A DNA stretch of 64,000 nucleotides from an uncultured Alphaproteobacteria bacterium (GCA_934254675.1 CAKQLP010000004.1:68432-132431); one strand, 5' to 3'. Shown: positions 26,697 to 36,772, numbered from the stretch's first letter. The notes: generated by a model from the letters alone, not told the origin. Program-made: numbers and translations.

Positions 26697-27196
26697 TAAT
26701 TTTTACCGTTTAAAAAATCATCTATTTCAAATAGCTCATTTTTAACACATTGGCGTCCTTGCTCGGCTTCATCATCTACGCCCCATGATTTACTTTGATA
26801 AAGTTCTTCTAAATATGCCAAATCAAAGGCTTCTGACGCCGATATCTTCTTTTCGGCAAAAGCCAACGCCAATAAAGGTGATTTTAGGCGTACCGCTGCC
26901 AAATAATACGCCGTAAGAGTTTTCAAACTCATTTTTTCTAAAATTTGTGTAAATACAGCGCGATTATTTTCATTTTGCGGCGGCGGTGTCAAACCATCCG
27001 TTTCTTTCAGCGTAATTTTAAAACGATTATTTAACCATTTTAAAACAGGCAGCCATTTTTCTGTTTGCAGTTTTTTAATATCTTCGTTGGCACTCCAAAA
27101 CAAAATGACATCTGTAAAGGAAAATTCAACAAGTTTTTCAATAACTTCAGAACGATGTTCTTTTATATCTTTCTCTGCTTGTTTAAAATTTATCAT
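26696..27196 (-). CDS. ATP12-family F1-ATPase assembly chaperone, N-terminally short
   Basis: ATP12 proteins help assemble the alpha subunit of the F1 ATP synthase in alphaproteobacteria and mitochondria. The C-terminal domain is recognisable: LKSPLLALAFAEKKISASEAFDLAYLEELYQSKSWGVDDEAE, matching the family G.L.A.EA...A.LDE..Q...WG.D.EA pattern. At 166 residues it lacks most of the usual N-terminal part (about 70 residues, with FYK.V.V......V.LDGR.VRTP). Its start overlaps the asmA-like stop by four bases, so the short form looks genuine. Function may be altered. Confidence 0.8.
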   Translation of the reverse strand: MINFKQAEKDIKEHRSEVIEKLVEFSFTDVILFWSANEDIKKLQTEKWLPVLKWLNNRFKITLKETDGLTPPPQNENNRAVFTQILEKMSLKTLTAYYLAAVRLKSPLLALAFAEKKISASEAFDLAYLEELYQSKSWGVDDEAEQGRQCVKNELFEIDDFLNGKN

Positions 27197-29019
27197 TTTT
27201 TAATATCCTTTACTAACCCTTTTAACAAACCCGAAGCTTGGTTTCCCAAATCTTTCACCGCGTCTTTAGTATCGACCAAAGATTTTGAAACGACTTCTTT
27301 TGTATCAGAATATGTCTTAGCCGCATCATTTTTTACACCACTATCAGCTCCTTTGAAATGATTTGCATACGATGTCCCTTGCAAAGCCGTATAGCATGGA
27401 GAAGAATCCGCGCTTAAGAGCATATCTCCGGCGTTATAAAGTCCGCCTGTGGCAATAATTCCAACCACGGTTTTTGCTGTCTGCGTTTTATTTAAGCCAA
27501 CACTTGGTTTTGACATTGTTCCTGAAATTTTTAGCAAAGAACCCAATACAGAAGAAACATTCGTATCTGTTATACGACCAGAAAAAGGCTGTAAATCTAA
27601 ATCAAGTTTTTCTGTATAAAGATTTGCACTACCATCAGCAACAACATAAAAATCATTAGCATCTACAACAATTCCTTTCGGAAATTCCGCAATACCTTTT
27701 TTAATATCACTGCGAACAACAGCACAATTTAAATTCATATCTTTATTAACAATATTCAGTTTAAGATTATTCAAAATTTGAACAATAATATTGCCTTGTA
27801 AACGTTCCAAACTCTTAATATTCATAACAGACGGATCTATTATCGCCACAATTTGACCATCCATATTGGCTAAATATTGGTTTGTATCAACGCCAGAAGT
27901 TGTTAGTTTAATGTTAAAATCTGTTTTTCCGCCGTTTTTAACATATAAAACATCATTGTTGGAATTTGCAAAATTTTTATTCAATTTTTGTAAAATAATG
28001 CCATTACCTGTTAAATTAACAGTGGCAGATTTTGAATTGGCATTTAATGATGCGTTCCCTTTGACATCACCATCACCCATATTAATATTATTTATATCAG
28101 CTTTAAATACACCGTTTTTAACAGCTAAATTTATCAAAACATTCGTTAAATTCATTTCAGGTGTTATATTTACAGATTTAATATTAGCATCAATATCGGC
28201 ATTCACTGATTTTAAAACATCATATGGAATAGGGGTATTTTTAATTAATTCATTCGCCTGAGCTTCTGAAATTAACCAGCTGTTTTCTGCTTTTTTACTT
28301 TCACTGAACTCATAAACATTTAAGTTATCACTATTAGCCGTCAGTTTTAAATATGGCGTTTTATCCACTAAATTAACAGAAACATCACCATTAATCTTAT
28401 TTGATTTATAAGCCAATTCATAAGAACCGCCGGAAGTCAATCCTTTCATTATATTTTTGACGCTTCCATCAAAATTTAAAACATATCCCAAAGCATTTAC
28501 TTCCAGCTTGGCATCAACATCATTATATTCAGAATTTTGAATTGATTTAAATGAAGATGTTGTTCCTTTACCCGTAATCTGAACACCGGAAACAATCGTA
28601 TCAAAACTTAAATTAATCGGCGCATCAAAACTATCCATGCCCACAACAAAATCTTTAATTTCAACACTATCCTTATTGCTGTAAAAAACATTTGTTTCAG
28701 ATGTTTTAATTTTATCAACAACAATTTCCTTTTTTAAAAGAGGAAGTAAAGAAAATTGAACCTGTGCTTGACCGATTTGTGCCACTTGCTGATTATTTTC
28801 GGCTTGAACAATTGAAACATCATTCAATTCAATACTCGGTTTTAAAGAAACTCCTATTTTCAAGTCACCTTTGATTTTAACAATCATGTTGGTATATTTC
28901 AAAGCCAAAGCTTCTATTTGCGGTTTATAATTGTTGAAATTAGCGAATTTTAAAAATGCTACCAAACCAATTATAGGAATTAAGATTATCAACAATAAAA
29001 TTACAAAAAATTTCTTCAT
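27193..29019 (-). CDS. AsmA family protein
   Basis: AsmA-like proteins are anchored in the inner membrane with a large periplasmic repeat domain and help lipid transfer or outer membrane assembly. This 608-residue member has one N-terminal membrane helix (FFVILLLIILIPIIGLVAFL) followed by the AsmA start FNNYKPQIEALALKYTNMIVKIKGDLKIGVSLKPSIELNDVSI, and a C-terminal LDLQPFSGRITDTNVSSVLGSLLKISGTMSKP block. Overlaps both neighbours by four bases, so it is cotranscribed with rluC-like and ATP12-like genes. Confidence 0.88.
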   Translation of the reverse strand: MKKFFVILLLIILIPIIGLVAFLKFANFNNYKPQIEALALKYTNMIVKIKGDLKIGVSLKPSIELNDVSIVQAENNQQVAQIGQAQVQFSLLPLLKKEIVVDKIKTSETNVFYSNKDSVEIKDFVVGMDSFDAPINLSFDTIVSGVQITGKGTTSSFKSIQNSEYNDVDAKLEVNALGYVLNFDGSVKNIMKGLTSGGSYELAYKSNKINGDVSVNLVDKTPYLKLTANSDNLNVYEFSESKKAENSWLISEAQANELIKNTPIPYDVLKSVNADIDANIKSVNITPEMNLTNVLINLAVKNGVFKADINNINMGDGDVKGNASLNANSKSATVNLTGNGIILQKLNKNFANSNNDVLYVKNGGKTDFNIKLTTSGVDTNQYLANMDGQIVAIIDPSVMNIKSLERLQGNIIVQILNNLKLNIVNKDMNLNCAVVRSDIKKGIAEFPKGIVVDANDFYVVADGSANLYTEKLDLDLQPFSGRITDTNVSSVLGSLLKISGTMSKPSVGLNKTQTAKTVVGIIATGGLYNAGDMLLSADSSPCYTALQGTSYANHFKGADSGVKNDAAKTYSDTKEVVSKSLVDTKDAVKDLGNQASGLLKGLVKDIKK

Positions 29020-29945
29020 TTTTTATACTCCAATCCAAAAAAATCACAAGTTTCCTTATAATATCTAGGCAATTCAGCGCAAATTACCATATTTTTACCA
29101 TAAATTTTTGATAAATCTATTTTATATGCGTGTAAATATAATTTATCCGCAACCTCTTTTAAACGGACACGTTCCAAACCATAATATTTATTATCACCAA
29201 AAATTGGGCAGCCTATCGCCTCTAAATGAGCTCTGATTTGATGAGTACGGCCGGTTTGCGGAAAAGCCTCGAGCAAAGCATATCTTTTGCCGGCGTTATC
29301 TATAACGTTATAAGTGGTTAAAGCTTTTTTACCGCCTTTCACAACTTCCATTTTTTCACCGACTTTTTCCAAAGGAAGATTAATTTCACCGCTTAATTGT
29401 TGCGGACAACCACGCACTAAAGCCAAATACGTTTTTTGTAAACTGTGTTCGCGAAAAGCTTTGGTTAAAATATCGGCCGACTTACGATTACGCGCCAACA
29501 ACAAAATACCGCTGGTTTCTTTATCAATACGATGTACAAGTTTCGGTTTTTCATTATTCTCGAATTTCAAAGCCTCTAAAAACCCGTCTATATGACGAGT
29601 GGTATTGGTTCCACCTTGCACAGCCAAGCCGGAAGGCTTGTTAAGCGCAATAATATCTTTATCTTTGTAAATAACCAAAGACATAATATAATCTGTGTCG
29701 TTCTTACTGATATTCTCTGCTGTTTTAACAGCTTTTTCATTATCTAGCGGTGGTATTCTTAACTCTTGCCCTGTTAACAATCTGGTAGATGCATCCGCGC
29801 GCTTACCATCAACTTTGATTTGCTTAGTACGCAACAGTTTTTGTAAACGTCCTAAACTTAAAGACGGATATTCTCTCAAAAACCAACGATTTAATCTGAT
29901 TCCATCATCTTCAGCTTTTATTTTAACAATTGTTACACCTGACAT
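29016..29945 (-). CDS. rluC: RluC/RluD-type 23S rRNA pseudouridine synthase
   Basis: Isomerises specific uridines in 23S rRNA. The N-terminal S4 domain (about residues 10-70: RLNRWFLREYPSLSLGRLQKLL, KIKVDGKRA) precedes the RluA-family catalytic domain with LVHRIDKETSGILLLAR (catalytic Asp in HRID), QTGRTHQIRAHLEAIG and IFGDNKYYG. Length 309 is normal. RluC over RluD is chosen from the basic N-terminus and the rarA neighbour, with moderate certainty. Four-base overlap with the asmA-like gene. Confidence 0.9.
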   Translation of the reverse strand: MSGVTIVKIKAEDDGIRLNRWFLREYPSLSLGRLQKLLRTKQIKVDGKRADASTRLLTGQELRIPPLDNEKAVKTAENISKNDTDYIMSLVIYKDKDIIALNKPSGLAVQGGTNTTRHIDGFLEALKFENNEKPKLVHRIDKETSGILLLARNRKSADILTKAFREHSLQKTYLALVRGCPQQLSGEINLPLEKVGEKMEVVKGGKKALTTYNVIDNAGKRYALLEAFPQTGRTHQIRAHLEAIGCPIFGDNKYYGLERVRLKEVADKLYLHAYKIDLSKIYGKNMVICAELPRYYKETCDFFGLEYKK

Positions 29946-29993
29946 TATCTTCTACCTTTTTTATGTTAATTTTTCCTATTATCATAAAGATAA

Positions 29994-31313
29994 TCAATCA
30001 TTTTTTTCTTTCATTTTGGCTTGTTTTTCTTTACGCAGCTTATCAAAATATTCTATACGCTTTTTAATTTCCCGTTCAAAACCGCGCTCAACCGGATTAT
30101 AAAATTTAGCGCGGCTCATACCATCTGGAAAATAATTTTGACCGGAAAATCCGTCTTCCAAATCTTGGTCGTAAATATATCCATCTTTATATCCCAAACT
30201 TTTCATCAATTTAGTCGGAGCATTTAAAATATGTTTTGGCGGCATCAATGAACCTGTCTGACGCGCCGCGTCAAATGCTTTATGCATCGCTTTATATACA
30301 CTTGCAGATTTAGGAGCTGTTGCCAAATAGGCTGTTAATTGCATAATAGCCAGTTCTCCTTCCGGTGAACCTAAGCGTTCATAAGTTTCACTACACGAAA
30401 TCGCTTGGCTGACGGCGTTAGGGTCAGCTAAAGAAACATCTTCAACCGAAAATCTTAATAATCGTCTTAAAATATAGCGCGGGTCTTCGCCGGCTACAAG
30501 CATTCTCGCCACCCAATATAAAGCCGCATCAACATCTGAACCGCGCAAAGATTTATGTACGGCAGAAATCAAATTATAATGTCCGTCGCGACCTTTATCA
30601 TATATCGGAGCTCGCGAACGAATAATATTCAAAATTTGCTCTTTATTAAAAATTTCTCCATTTTGTGCGTATGACCAAATATTTTCAGCAATATTCAAAA
30701 TATAGCGACCATCCCCATCGGCAATTTCCTTTATAAAATCTCTAGCTTCGTCATCAATCGGTAACTTTTTTCCCTCTTCTTTTTCGGCACGTTCCAAAAG
30801 AATTTCAAAATCATCAGCCGTTAAACGATTCAAAACAAAAACTTGACAACGGGAAAGCAAAGCCGAATTTAGTTCAAACGACGGATTTTCAGTGGTTGCG
30901 CCAACTAAAATAACCGTACCATCTTCAACATAAGGTAAAAAACCATCTTGCTGAGATTTATTAAAACGATGAATTTCATCTACAAAAAGCAAAGTTCCTT
31001 TACCTTGGTTAGCCCGACGTTCCTGCGCATATTGAAAAACTCGCTTTAAATCAGCAACACCCGAAAAAACAGCGGAAATTTGTTCAAAATATAAGTTTGT
31101 GTATTCAGCAATCAAGCGCGCTATTGTGGTTTTTCCGCATCCCGGAGGTCCCCACAAAATAAAAGAACTGATTTTACCTGATTTTAACATACGCCCCAAC
31201 GGAGCATTTACACCCACTATTTGATTCTGTCCGACAACTTCTTCAAGTTTTGTCGGGCGAAGCCTATCAGCTAAAGGTCTTTTAACTCTGTTTGAAAATA
31301 AAGTGTCATCCAT
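29994..31313 (-). CDS. rarA: Replication-associated recombination protein A
   Basis: RarA/MgsA is a AAA+ clamp-loader-like ATPase that acts at stalled replication forks. Walker A WGPPGCGKTTIA is near residues 54-65, Walker B is LLFVDEIHRFN, sensor 1 is GATTENPSFE, and the C-terminal tetramerisation region includes PKSASVYKAMHKAFD and PDGMSRAKFYNP. Length 439 is standard. The ATG overlaps the stop of the pentapeptide gene by one base. Confidence 0.96.
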   Translation of the reverse strand: MDDTLFSNRVKRPLADRLRPTKLEEVVGQNQIVGVNAPLGRMLKSGKISSFILWGPPGCGKTTIARLIAEYTNLYFEQISAVFSGVADLKRVFQYAQERRANQGKGTLLFVDEIHRFNKSQQDGFLPYVEDGTVILVGATTENPSFELNSALLSRCQVFVLNRLTADDFEILLERAEKEEGKKLPIDDEARDFIKEIADGDGRYILNIAENIWSYAQNGEIFNKEQILNIIRSRAPIYDKGRDGHYNLISAVHKSLRGSDVDAALYWVARMLVAGEDPRYILRRLLRFSVEDVSLADPNAVSQAISCSETYERLGSPEGELAIMQLTAYLATAPKSASVYKAMHKAFDAARQTGSLMPPKHILNAPTKLMKSLGYKDGYIYDQDLEDGFSGQNYFPDGMSRAKFYNPVERGFEREIKKRIEYFDKLRKEKQAKMKEKND

Positions 31314-32434
31314 TATCTTTCCCTTGAATTATGATTCTGCATGATAATAGCTTTATTTTCTTTAATTTTTTCACGTATTTGCTCACGAATTTTTTCTTTT
31401 GTATTTCTATTATGTTCTTCTTGACGGCGTTCTAAAACTTCGCGTTTATGCTCTTCAATTGTTTTTCTTAAATCATCAATATTGCTTTCTCTTTTTTCAA
31501 CCTGATGATTCTCTTTTTCTTTACTGAACTTATCCATAATTTTATCATCAGAGTCTTTCTTTTTAAATGAATTAACAATTTCTTTTCCTTTTTTTCCTAA
31601 GGAATTCACATCTAAATCAATTCGTGTCGTATCTAATTCAAAACCTCCGTTTCCACCGGAAAAAAGTTCTTCTAAATCAATACCTTTCATTTTTTGAGCA
31701 CGTTTTTTATTTTTTGGCGCTAAAAGCTTTTTTAGTTCCAAAGCTGTCGGAACATGACCAATAGCCTGTTCAATCTGCGCCGGAGAAATAACACATCCGC
31801 TCAAATCTAATTCATAAATATTAACACCTGAAAAATCACACCCCGTGAAATCAACTCCTCTTAAATTAACCTGAGTCAAATCAATTCTTTTTAAATCTAA
31901 AAGTGTTAAATTTAATCTGGTTAAATTCAGTTTATATGGATAATATTTAGCTAAATATTCAATAAGTTCCTGTAAATCTTCAATAGAAAGATTGTCTAAA
32001 TCAGCATCCAATAAAATTGCGTCTTGCAAATCAGCATTCTGAAATTTTACACCGTGCATATGCGCACCGGTAAAATTAGTCCCGATTAACTGAGCTCCGA
32101 CAAAAACGGCTCCATCCAAATTAGCGCCGGAGAAATCCGCACCGCTTAAATCAGCTCCCGTAAAATTAACGTTCTGCAAATTAGCGTTTTTAAAACTGCT
32201 TTCTTGCATATTACTGCCGCTAAAGTCAGCATTTTCTAAATTTTCTCCATTAAAGCTTCCACCTTGCAACATTTTGCCTGAAAAAACAATATCATCAACT
32301 ATCCGGCCATTTTCTGCTTTTTCGTCATATTTATTAAATTGTTTGGCAATGGCCTGCCATGACTCACTTTTATCCAATACTTCATCCATATCAGCTTTAT
32401 GATGTTTTTCATAGTAATTTTTATCGTCGGCCAT
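31313..32434 (-). CDS. Pentapeptide repeat protein with charged C-terminal tail
   Basis: A 373-residue protein. About residues 55-145 and 170-210 contain tandem A(D/N)LXX repeats (ENADFSGSNMQESSFKNANL; TGADLSGADFSGANLDGAVF), expected to fold as a right-handed quadrilateral beta-helix. The last ~100 residues are highly charged and helical (Lys/Glu/Arg rich). No membrane segment. Role unknown; the coupling to rarA hints at a DNA-related function, but that is inference. Confidence 0.85.
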   Translation of the reverse strand: MADDKNYYEKHHKADMDEVLDKSESWQAIAKQFNKYDEKAENGRIVDDIVFSGKMLQGGSFNGENLENADFSGSNMQESSFKNANLQNVNFTGADLSGADFSGANLDGAVFVGAQLIGTNFTGAHMHGVKFQNADLQDAILLDADLDNLSIEDLQELIEYLAKYYPYKLNLTRLNLTLLDLKRIDLTQVNLRGVDFTGCDFSGVNIYELDLSGCVISPAQIEQAIGHVPTALELKKLLAPKNKKRAQKMKGIDLEELFSGGNGGFELDTTRIDLDVNSLGKKGKEIVNSFKKKDSDDKIMDKFSKEKENHQVEKRESNIDDLRKTIEEHKREVLERRQEEHNRNTKEKIREQIREKIKENKAIIMQNHNSRER

Positions 32435-32498
32435 TATTTCAATCTTTCACTTAAAAAAACAGTGTTATTATAACGCTTTTTTCTAAATTTTACAATTG

Positions 32499-33767
32499 CT
32501 ATTTATCTTTTTTTATACAAAACCAAACAATAATCAAACTAGGCAAACTTAAAAAACCTGAAAATATAAAAAATATTTTCCAAGACACATATTGCGCTAA
32601 AATTCCGCTTGTTGACGCAAATATATCTCTTGATAAACTTATAACAGAGGATAAAAGAGCATATTGCGTTGCCGTATAAAGTTTATTACATAGCGAAGAA
32701 ATATATGCCACCAGTGCTGTTGTTGCCAATCCTGAAGAAAAATTTTCTAGTGTAATAATTGTTATGAACAACGGCATATTGTGTCCGTAACTGGCTTGCA
32801 CCGCAAACAAAAATGTTGTTAAACATTGGGTTATCCCAAATAATAACAAACTATTTTTCATTCCGATTTTCATAACAATCAAACCACCGGTTAATCCACC
32901 TAAAATGGCCGCAATCATTCCGTATATTTTAATAACAGAAGCTATTTCAGCTTTGGAAAAACCTAAATCTACATAAAAAGGAAAGCTCATTGGCGCAAAA
33001 TAAGCATTGCTTAAACGATATGTAAAAATAAACAATAAAATCCAATACCAATAACGCCGTTTGGCAAAATCCTTAAAAGGATTAACAATCGAATTTTTAA
33101 AAAATGCAACACTATCCTTAAGTTTAAATTCATATTTTTTATAGGAATATTTTTGAGGCTCGCTTGCTAATAAAACAGCTATAAAACCAACAAGCAACCC
33201 ACAAGCCATAACTAAATATACCTCATTCCAGCTAATAACGGATGCTAAATAAATTGCTCCTGCTCCGGAAAATATTAAACCCAACCGATAACCTAAAACA
33301 TATATAGCCACGCCTGACGCTTGTTTTTCCGGTTCATTTTCAAAACTTTCAACACGATATGCGTCTAAAATAATATCTTGCGATGCTGATAAAAAACTGG
33401 CAATAAAAGCATACATAGCCATATGCAAGGTATGTTTTTCAGGATGAGTAAAAGCCATTGCCGTTAATGATAAAAACAACAACGTTTGAATCAAAACAGC
33501 CCAAGAACGTCGGCGCCCCATTTTATATAAATACGGAATTTTTATATTATCAATTAAAGGAGACCAAGCCCATTTTAATGAATATGGTATCTTCACCAAT
33601 GAAAATGCGCCAATCAGCGAATAAGATATATCTAAATCTTTAAGCCAAAAACTAAGTGTTCCAAACACCAATAAAAAAGGAAAACCGCTGGTAAATCCTA
33701 AAGCCAGCAATATCATCATGCGTTTATTTATGTATGTTTGATATATATAATTCATATATCTAAGCAT
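32499..33767 (-). CDS. ampG: AmpG-like major facilitator permease
   Basis: AmpG carries GlcNAc-anhydroMurNAc muropeptides into the cytoplasm for cell-wall recycling. This protein of about 420 residues has 12 predicted membrane helices and AmpG-type sequence: LLALGFTSGFPFLLVFGTLSFWL, GAFSLVKIPYSLKWAWSPLID, MGRRRSWAVLIQ, SASQDIILDAYRVE. Several start codons are possible (33803, 33767, 33755); the one chosen overlaps the dnaQ stop, where the hydrophobic sequence begins soon after. Substrate is inferred from family. Confidence 0.85.
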   Translation of the reverse strand: MLRYMNYIYQTYINKRMMILLALGFTSGFPFLLVFGTLSFWLKDLDISYSLIGAFSLVKIPYSLKWAWSPLIDNIKIPYLYKMGRRRSWAVLIQTLLFLSLTAMAFTHPEKHTLHMAMYAFIASFLSASQDIILDAYRVESFENEPEKQASGVAIYVLGYRLGLIFSGAGAIYLASVISWNEVYLVMACGLLVGFIAVLLASEPQKYSYKKYEFKLKDSVAFFKNSIVNPFKDFAKRRYWYWILLFIFTYRLSNAYFAPMSFPFYVDLGFSKAEIASVIKIYGMIAAILGGLTGGLIVMKIGMKNSLLLFGITQCLTTFLFAVQASYGHNMPLFITIITLENFSSGLATTALVAYISSLCNKLYTATQYALLSSVISLSRDIFASTSGILAQYVSWKIFFIFSGFLSLPSLIIVWFCIKKDK

Positions 33768-34473
33768 TTTTTTGACTTTCATAATCTTGCAACCATAAGG
33801 CATTTTTTATTTTTTTATTCAAAAAATCAATATGTTCCTGTTGTTCTTCCGGTGATAAGCTAAAGGTTCTTTTTTGAACATTTTGAGCCATAAAACCAAT
33901 TGTTTCATTATGTTTTTGCGCTGTTTCTGCTGAAGCTTTTACAAAATTGATACTAGGTTCATCCCCTCCTAAAAGCTGTAAATAAACTTCTGCTAACAGT
34001 TGCGCATCCAGTAAAGCGCCGTGATATGTACGCGCCGAGTTATCAATATTGAAACGACGACACAGTGCGTCCAAATTATTACGCGCCCCAGGAAATTCAT
34101 TTTTAGCAATAGCCAGAGTATCAACAACTCTATCCCAGTCATACGTTTGAAAACCGCATTTTTTAAGTTCAAAGTTAATAAATTTTAAATCAAACGCCGC
34201 ATTGTGAGCCACTAATATCCCGTCTTCACCGATAAAATCAACCCATGACTGTGCAATATCTCTAAAAATCGGTTTATCTTTTAAAAATTCATTATCCAAA
34301 CCATGAATTTTAACAACTTCTTCAGGAACATCTCTTTCCGGATTAATATATTCATGATAAATTTTTCCGGTTGGAACATGATTAATTAATTCAACCGCAC
34401 CTATTTCAACCAATTTATCACCGGTTTCAGGTTCAAACCCTGTTGTTTCCGTATCAAAACATATCTCACGCAT
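33760..34473 (-). CDS. dnaQ: DNA polymerase III epsilon subunit (proofreading exonuclease)
   Basis: The 3'-5' proofreading subunit of the replicative polymerase. The exonuclease motifs are present: ExoI CFDTETTGFEPETGDKLVEIG, ExoII VAHNAAFDLKFIN, ExoIII YHGALLDAQLLAEVYLQL. Length 237 is typical. It overlaps coaE by eight bases, the coaE-dnaQ pairing common near the origin in alphaproteobacteria. Confidence 0.96.
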   Translation of the reverse strand: MREICFDTETTGFEPETGDKLVEIGAVELINHVPTGKIYHEYINPERDVPEEVVKIHGLDNEFLKDKPIFRDIAQSWVDFIGEDGILVAHNAAFDLKFINFELKKCGFQTYDWDRVVDTLAIAKNEFPGARNNLDALCRRFNIDNSARTYHGALLDAQLLAEVYLQLLGGDEPSINFVKASAETAQKHNETIGFMAQNVQKRTFSLSPEEQQEHIDFLNKKIKNALWLQDYESQKNA

Positions 34474-35050
34474 TTGTTAACTCTTCAATAATTTTAATCA
34501 ATTCAATTTTCAATATATTTTCTTTTTTATCAGTATTTATAACAACATCGGAATATTGCTTTTTCAGACTATTATCCATTTGAATAGACACAATTTTATC
34601 AAAATCTTCAGCACTAATGCGGTCGCGCTTCATCACACGCATCTTTTGAACAGATTTATCGACATCGGCCAAAATAACAGCCTGACAATAATTATTCCAC
34701 TTCATTTCAAACAGAAGCGCCGCATCAAAAAAGAAAATTTTATCTTTTTGCGCGTTTTTATGAATAATTTTTAATAATTTCTTTTTTAAAAACGGATGAA
34801 TAATTTTTTCCAACCGCTTTAGTTCTGAATTGTTATTAAAAACTAAATTTCTTAATTTTCGTTTATTAAAATGTTCATTGTCAAAAGCTTCTGGAAAATT
34901 TTGTTTAATTACATCCAAAAATTCAGGACGATAATACAAATATTTTACCCATTTATCCGCGTCGTAAACAACATATCCAAGCTTTCTTATAATATCAGAT
35001 AAAAAAGTTTTGCCACAACCAATGGAACCTGTAATTGCAATAATTTTCAT
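34466..35050 (-). CDS. coaE: Dephospho-CoA kinase
   Basis: Catalyses the last step of coenzyme A synthesis. P-loop GSIGCGKTFLSDI is at residues 8-20, followed by VYDADKWVK (substrate-binding DAD), IHPFLKKKL, and the lid region with MKRDRISAEDF. Length 194 is normal. It is the first gene of the coaE-dnaQ-ampG run, transcribed away from the putative origin. Confidence 0.96.
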   Translation of the reverse strand: MKIIAITGSIGCGKTFLSDIIRKLGYVVYDADKWVKYLYYRPEFLDVIKQNFPEAFDNEHFNKRKLRNLVFNNNSELKRLEKIIHPFLKKKLLKIIHKNAQKDKIFFFDAALLFEMKWNNYCQAVILADVDKSVQKMRVMKRDRISAEDFDKIVSIQMDNSLKKQYSDVVINTDKKENILKIELIKIIEELTNA

Positions 35051-35076
35051 TTTTTGCCTTATATCAAAATGTTATG

Positions 35077-35320
35077 AACTTTATCCACAAACAGCATACA
35101 AAATGTGCATAAAATACATGTCACATAAAGTTTTTAACAAATTATTAACTTATTGTAAAAAAATTATACAGACTTATTAACATTTAACAAAAATTAAGAA
35201 CATATGTGGAAAAAAATATTAACCTTTTTTTAACTTATTGAATCATTAACCTTTTATTAACATTATTAAATAATTTATTAATGTTAGCAAACCTGTGGAT
35301 AGAATCTTATCCACATTATG
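35077..35320. other. Putative chromosomal replication origin (oriC)
   Basis: A 439-base gene-free, very AT-rich gap between coaE (leftward) and rho (rightward). DnaA-box matches: TTATCCACA at 35081-35089, TGTGGAAAA at 35205-35213, TGTGGATAG at 35294-35302 and TTATCCACA at 35307-35315; the last two form an inverted pair. Three matches to the alphaproteobacterial CtrA motif TTAA-N7-TTAAC lie at 35134-35149, 35219-35234 and 35246-35261. GAATC (a GANTC methylation site) occurs at 35240-35244 and 35302-35306. The neighbours (rho; coaE-dnaQ, then secB region) are those found around Caulobacter-type origins. Confidence 0.75.
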
Positions 35321-35392
35321 CGCAAGGATAAATAATAATAACTATATATTTTTTTAAATTTAAAAGGGGAAAAGAATTGTGTATAAAAACAA

Positions 35393-35421
35393 TTGACATT
35401 TAGCTATACATTTAATATAAG
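35393..35421 (+). promoter_or_regulatory. rho promoter
   Basis: A near-consensus sigma-70 promoter: TTGACA (35393-35398), 17-base spacer, TATAAG (35416-35421), giving a leader of about 60 bases before rho. Confidence 0.8.
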
Positions 35422-35489
35422 CAAAGCAACAAACATTTCAATGTTCTAGTTTCTATTTTTTAACAATCATACAATTTTTTAAGGTTACA

Positions 35490-36743
35490 ATGCATTTAAA
35501 AGAATTAAAGGAAAAGTCTCCGACGGAGCTATTAACCCAAGCTGAAAATTTGGGTGTGGATGATGCGTCTTCTATGCGTGTTCAGGATTTGATTTTTGCT
35601 ATTATGAAAAAATTAGCAGAAGTTGACACAGTTATTTGCGGAGACGGGGTTATAGAAGTTTTACAAGATGGATTTGGTTTTTTGAGGTCTTCAAAATCAA
35701 ATTATCTGGCTAGTCCTGATGATATTTACGTTTCTCCGGCACAAGTTAAAAAATATGGGCTGCGAACAGGTGATACGGTAGAAGGGGAAATTCGTGCTCC
35801 TAAGGATAATGAACGTTATTTTGCTTTGACAAAAGTTAATGCCATTAACTTTGATGATCCCGAAAAGTCTAAGTTACGGGTAAATTTTGATAACTTAACT
35901 CCTCTTTATCCTACGGAAAAACTTAATTTTGACATTATTTGCGGCGATAAAGACTATACAACGCGTGTTATTGATTTAATTGCGCCACAAGGCAAAGGAC
36001 AGCGCGGTTTAATTGTGGCTCCGCCGCGTACCGGTAAAACGGTGATGCTGCAAAATATTGCTCACGCTATATCCACTAATCATCCAGAAGTATATTTGAT
36101 GGTGTTGTTGATAGATGAACGACCAGAAGAAGTTACAGATATGACACGTTCTGTAAAAGGTGAAGTGATTTCATCAACTTTTGATGAACCGGCAACACGT
36201 CATGTCCAAGTTGCGGAAATGTGTATTGAAAAAGCAAAACGTTTGGTTGAAAATAAAAAAGACGTTGTTATTCTTTTAGATTCAATAACCCGTCTGGGAA
36301 GGGCTTATAATGCGGTTGTTCCATCATCTGGTAAGGTTCTTACCGGTGGTGTGGATGCCAACGCTCTACAACGTCCTAAACGCCTTCTGGGTGCTGCTCG
36401 TAATGTTGAAGAAGGTGGTTCTTTGACTATTATTGCCACAGCTTTGATTGATACTGGTTCTCGCATGGATGAAGTTATTTTTGAAGAGTTTAAAGGTACG
36501 GGCAATTCAGAGATTATTTTGGATAGAAAATTAACAGATAAACGTTTATTCCCGACAATTGATATCACTCGTTCCGGTACTCGTAAAGAAGAAATGTTGG
36601 TCGATAGAGCTATACTGACAAAAATGTGGGTGCTTCGTCGTGTGCTAATGCAAATGGGAATGACAGATGGTATGGAATTTTTATTGGATAAACTTCGGCA
36701 AACCAAAAACAATGCTGATTTCTTTCAAAATATGAATTCTTAA
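35490..36743 (+). CDS. rho: Transcription termination factor Rho
   Basis: A hexameric RNA helicase that ends transcription. The N-terminal Rho-N helix bundle ([15 protein letters not shown]) is followed by the RNA-binding cold-shock-like domain ([24 protein letters not shown]) and the ATPase core with Walker [12 protein letters not shown] and Walker [17 protein letters not shown], then the Q-loop region [20 protein letters not shown]. Length 417 is normal. A hairpin at 36773 follows the stop. Confidence 0.98.
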   Translation: MHLKELKEKSPTELLTQAENLGVDDASSMRVQDLIFAIMKKLAEVDTVICGDGVIEVLQDGFGFLRSSKSNYLASPDDIYVSPAQVKKYGLRTGDTVEGEIRAPKDNERYFALTKVNAINFDDPEKSKLRVNFDNLTPLYPTEKLNFDIICGDKDYTTRVIDLIAPQGKGQRGLIVAPPRTGKTVMLQNIAHAISTNHPEVYLMVLLIDERPEEVTDMTRSVKGEVISSTFDEPATRHVQVAEMCIEKAKRLVENKKDVVILLDSITRLGRAYNAVVPSSGKVLTGGVDANALQRPKRLLGAARNVEEGGSLTIIATALIDTGSRMDEVIFEEFKGTGNSEIILDRKLTDKRLFPTIDITRSGTRKEEMLVDRAILTKMWVLRRVLMQMGMTDGMEFLLDKLRQTKNNADFFQNMNS

Positions 36744-36772
36744 TAATTTGGTTTATTTAACAAATATTTGTT

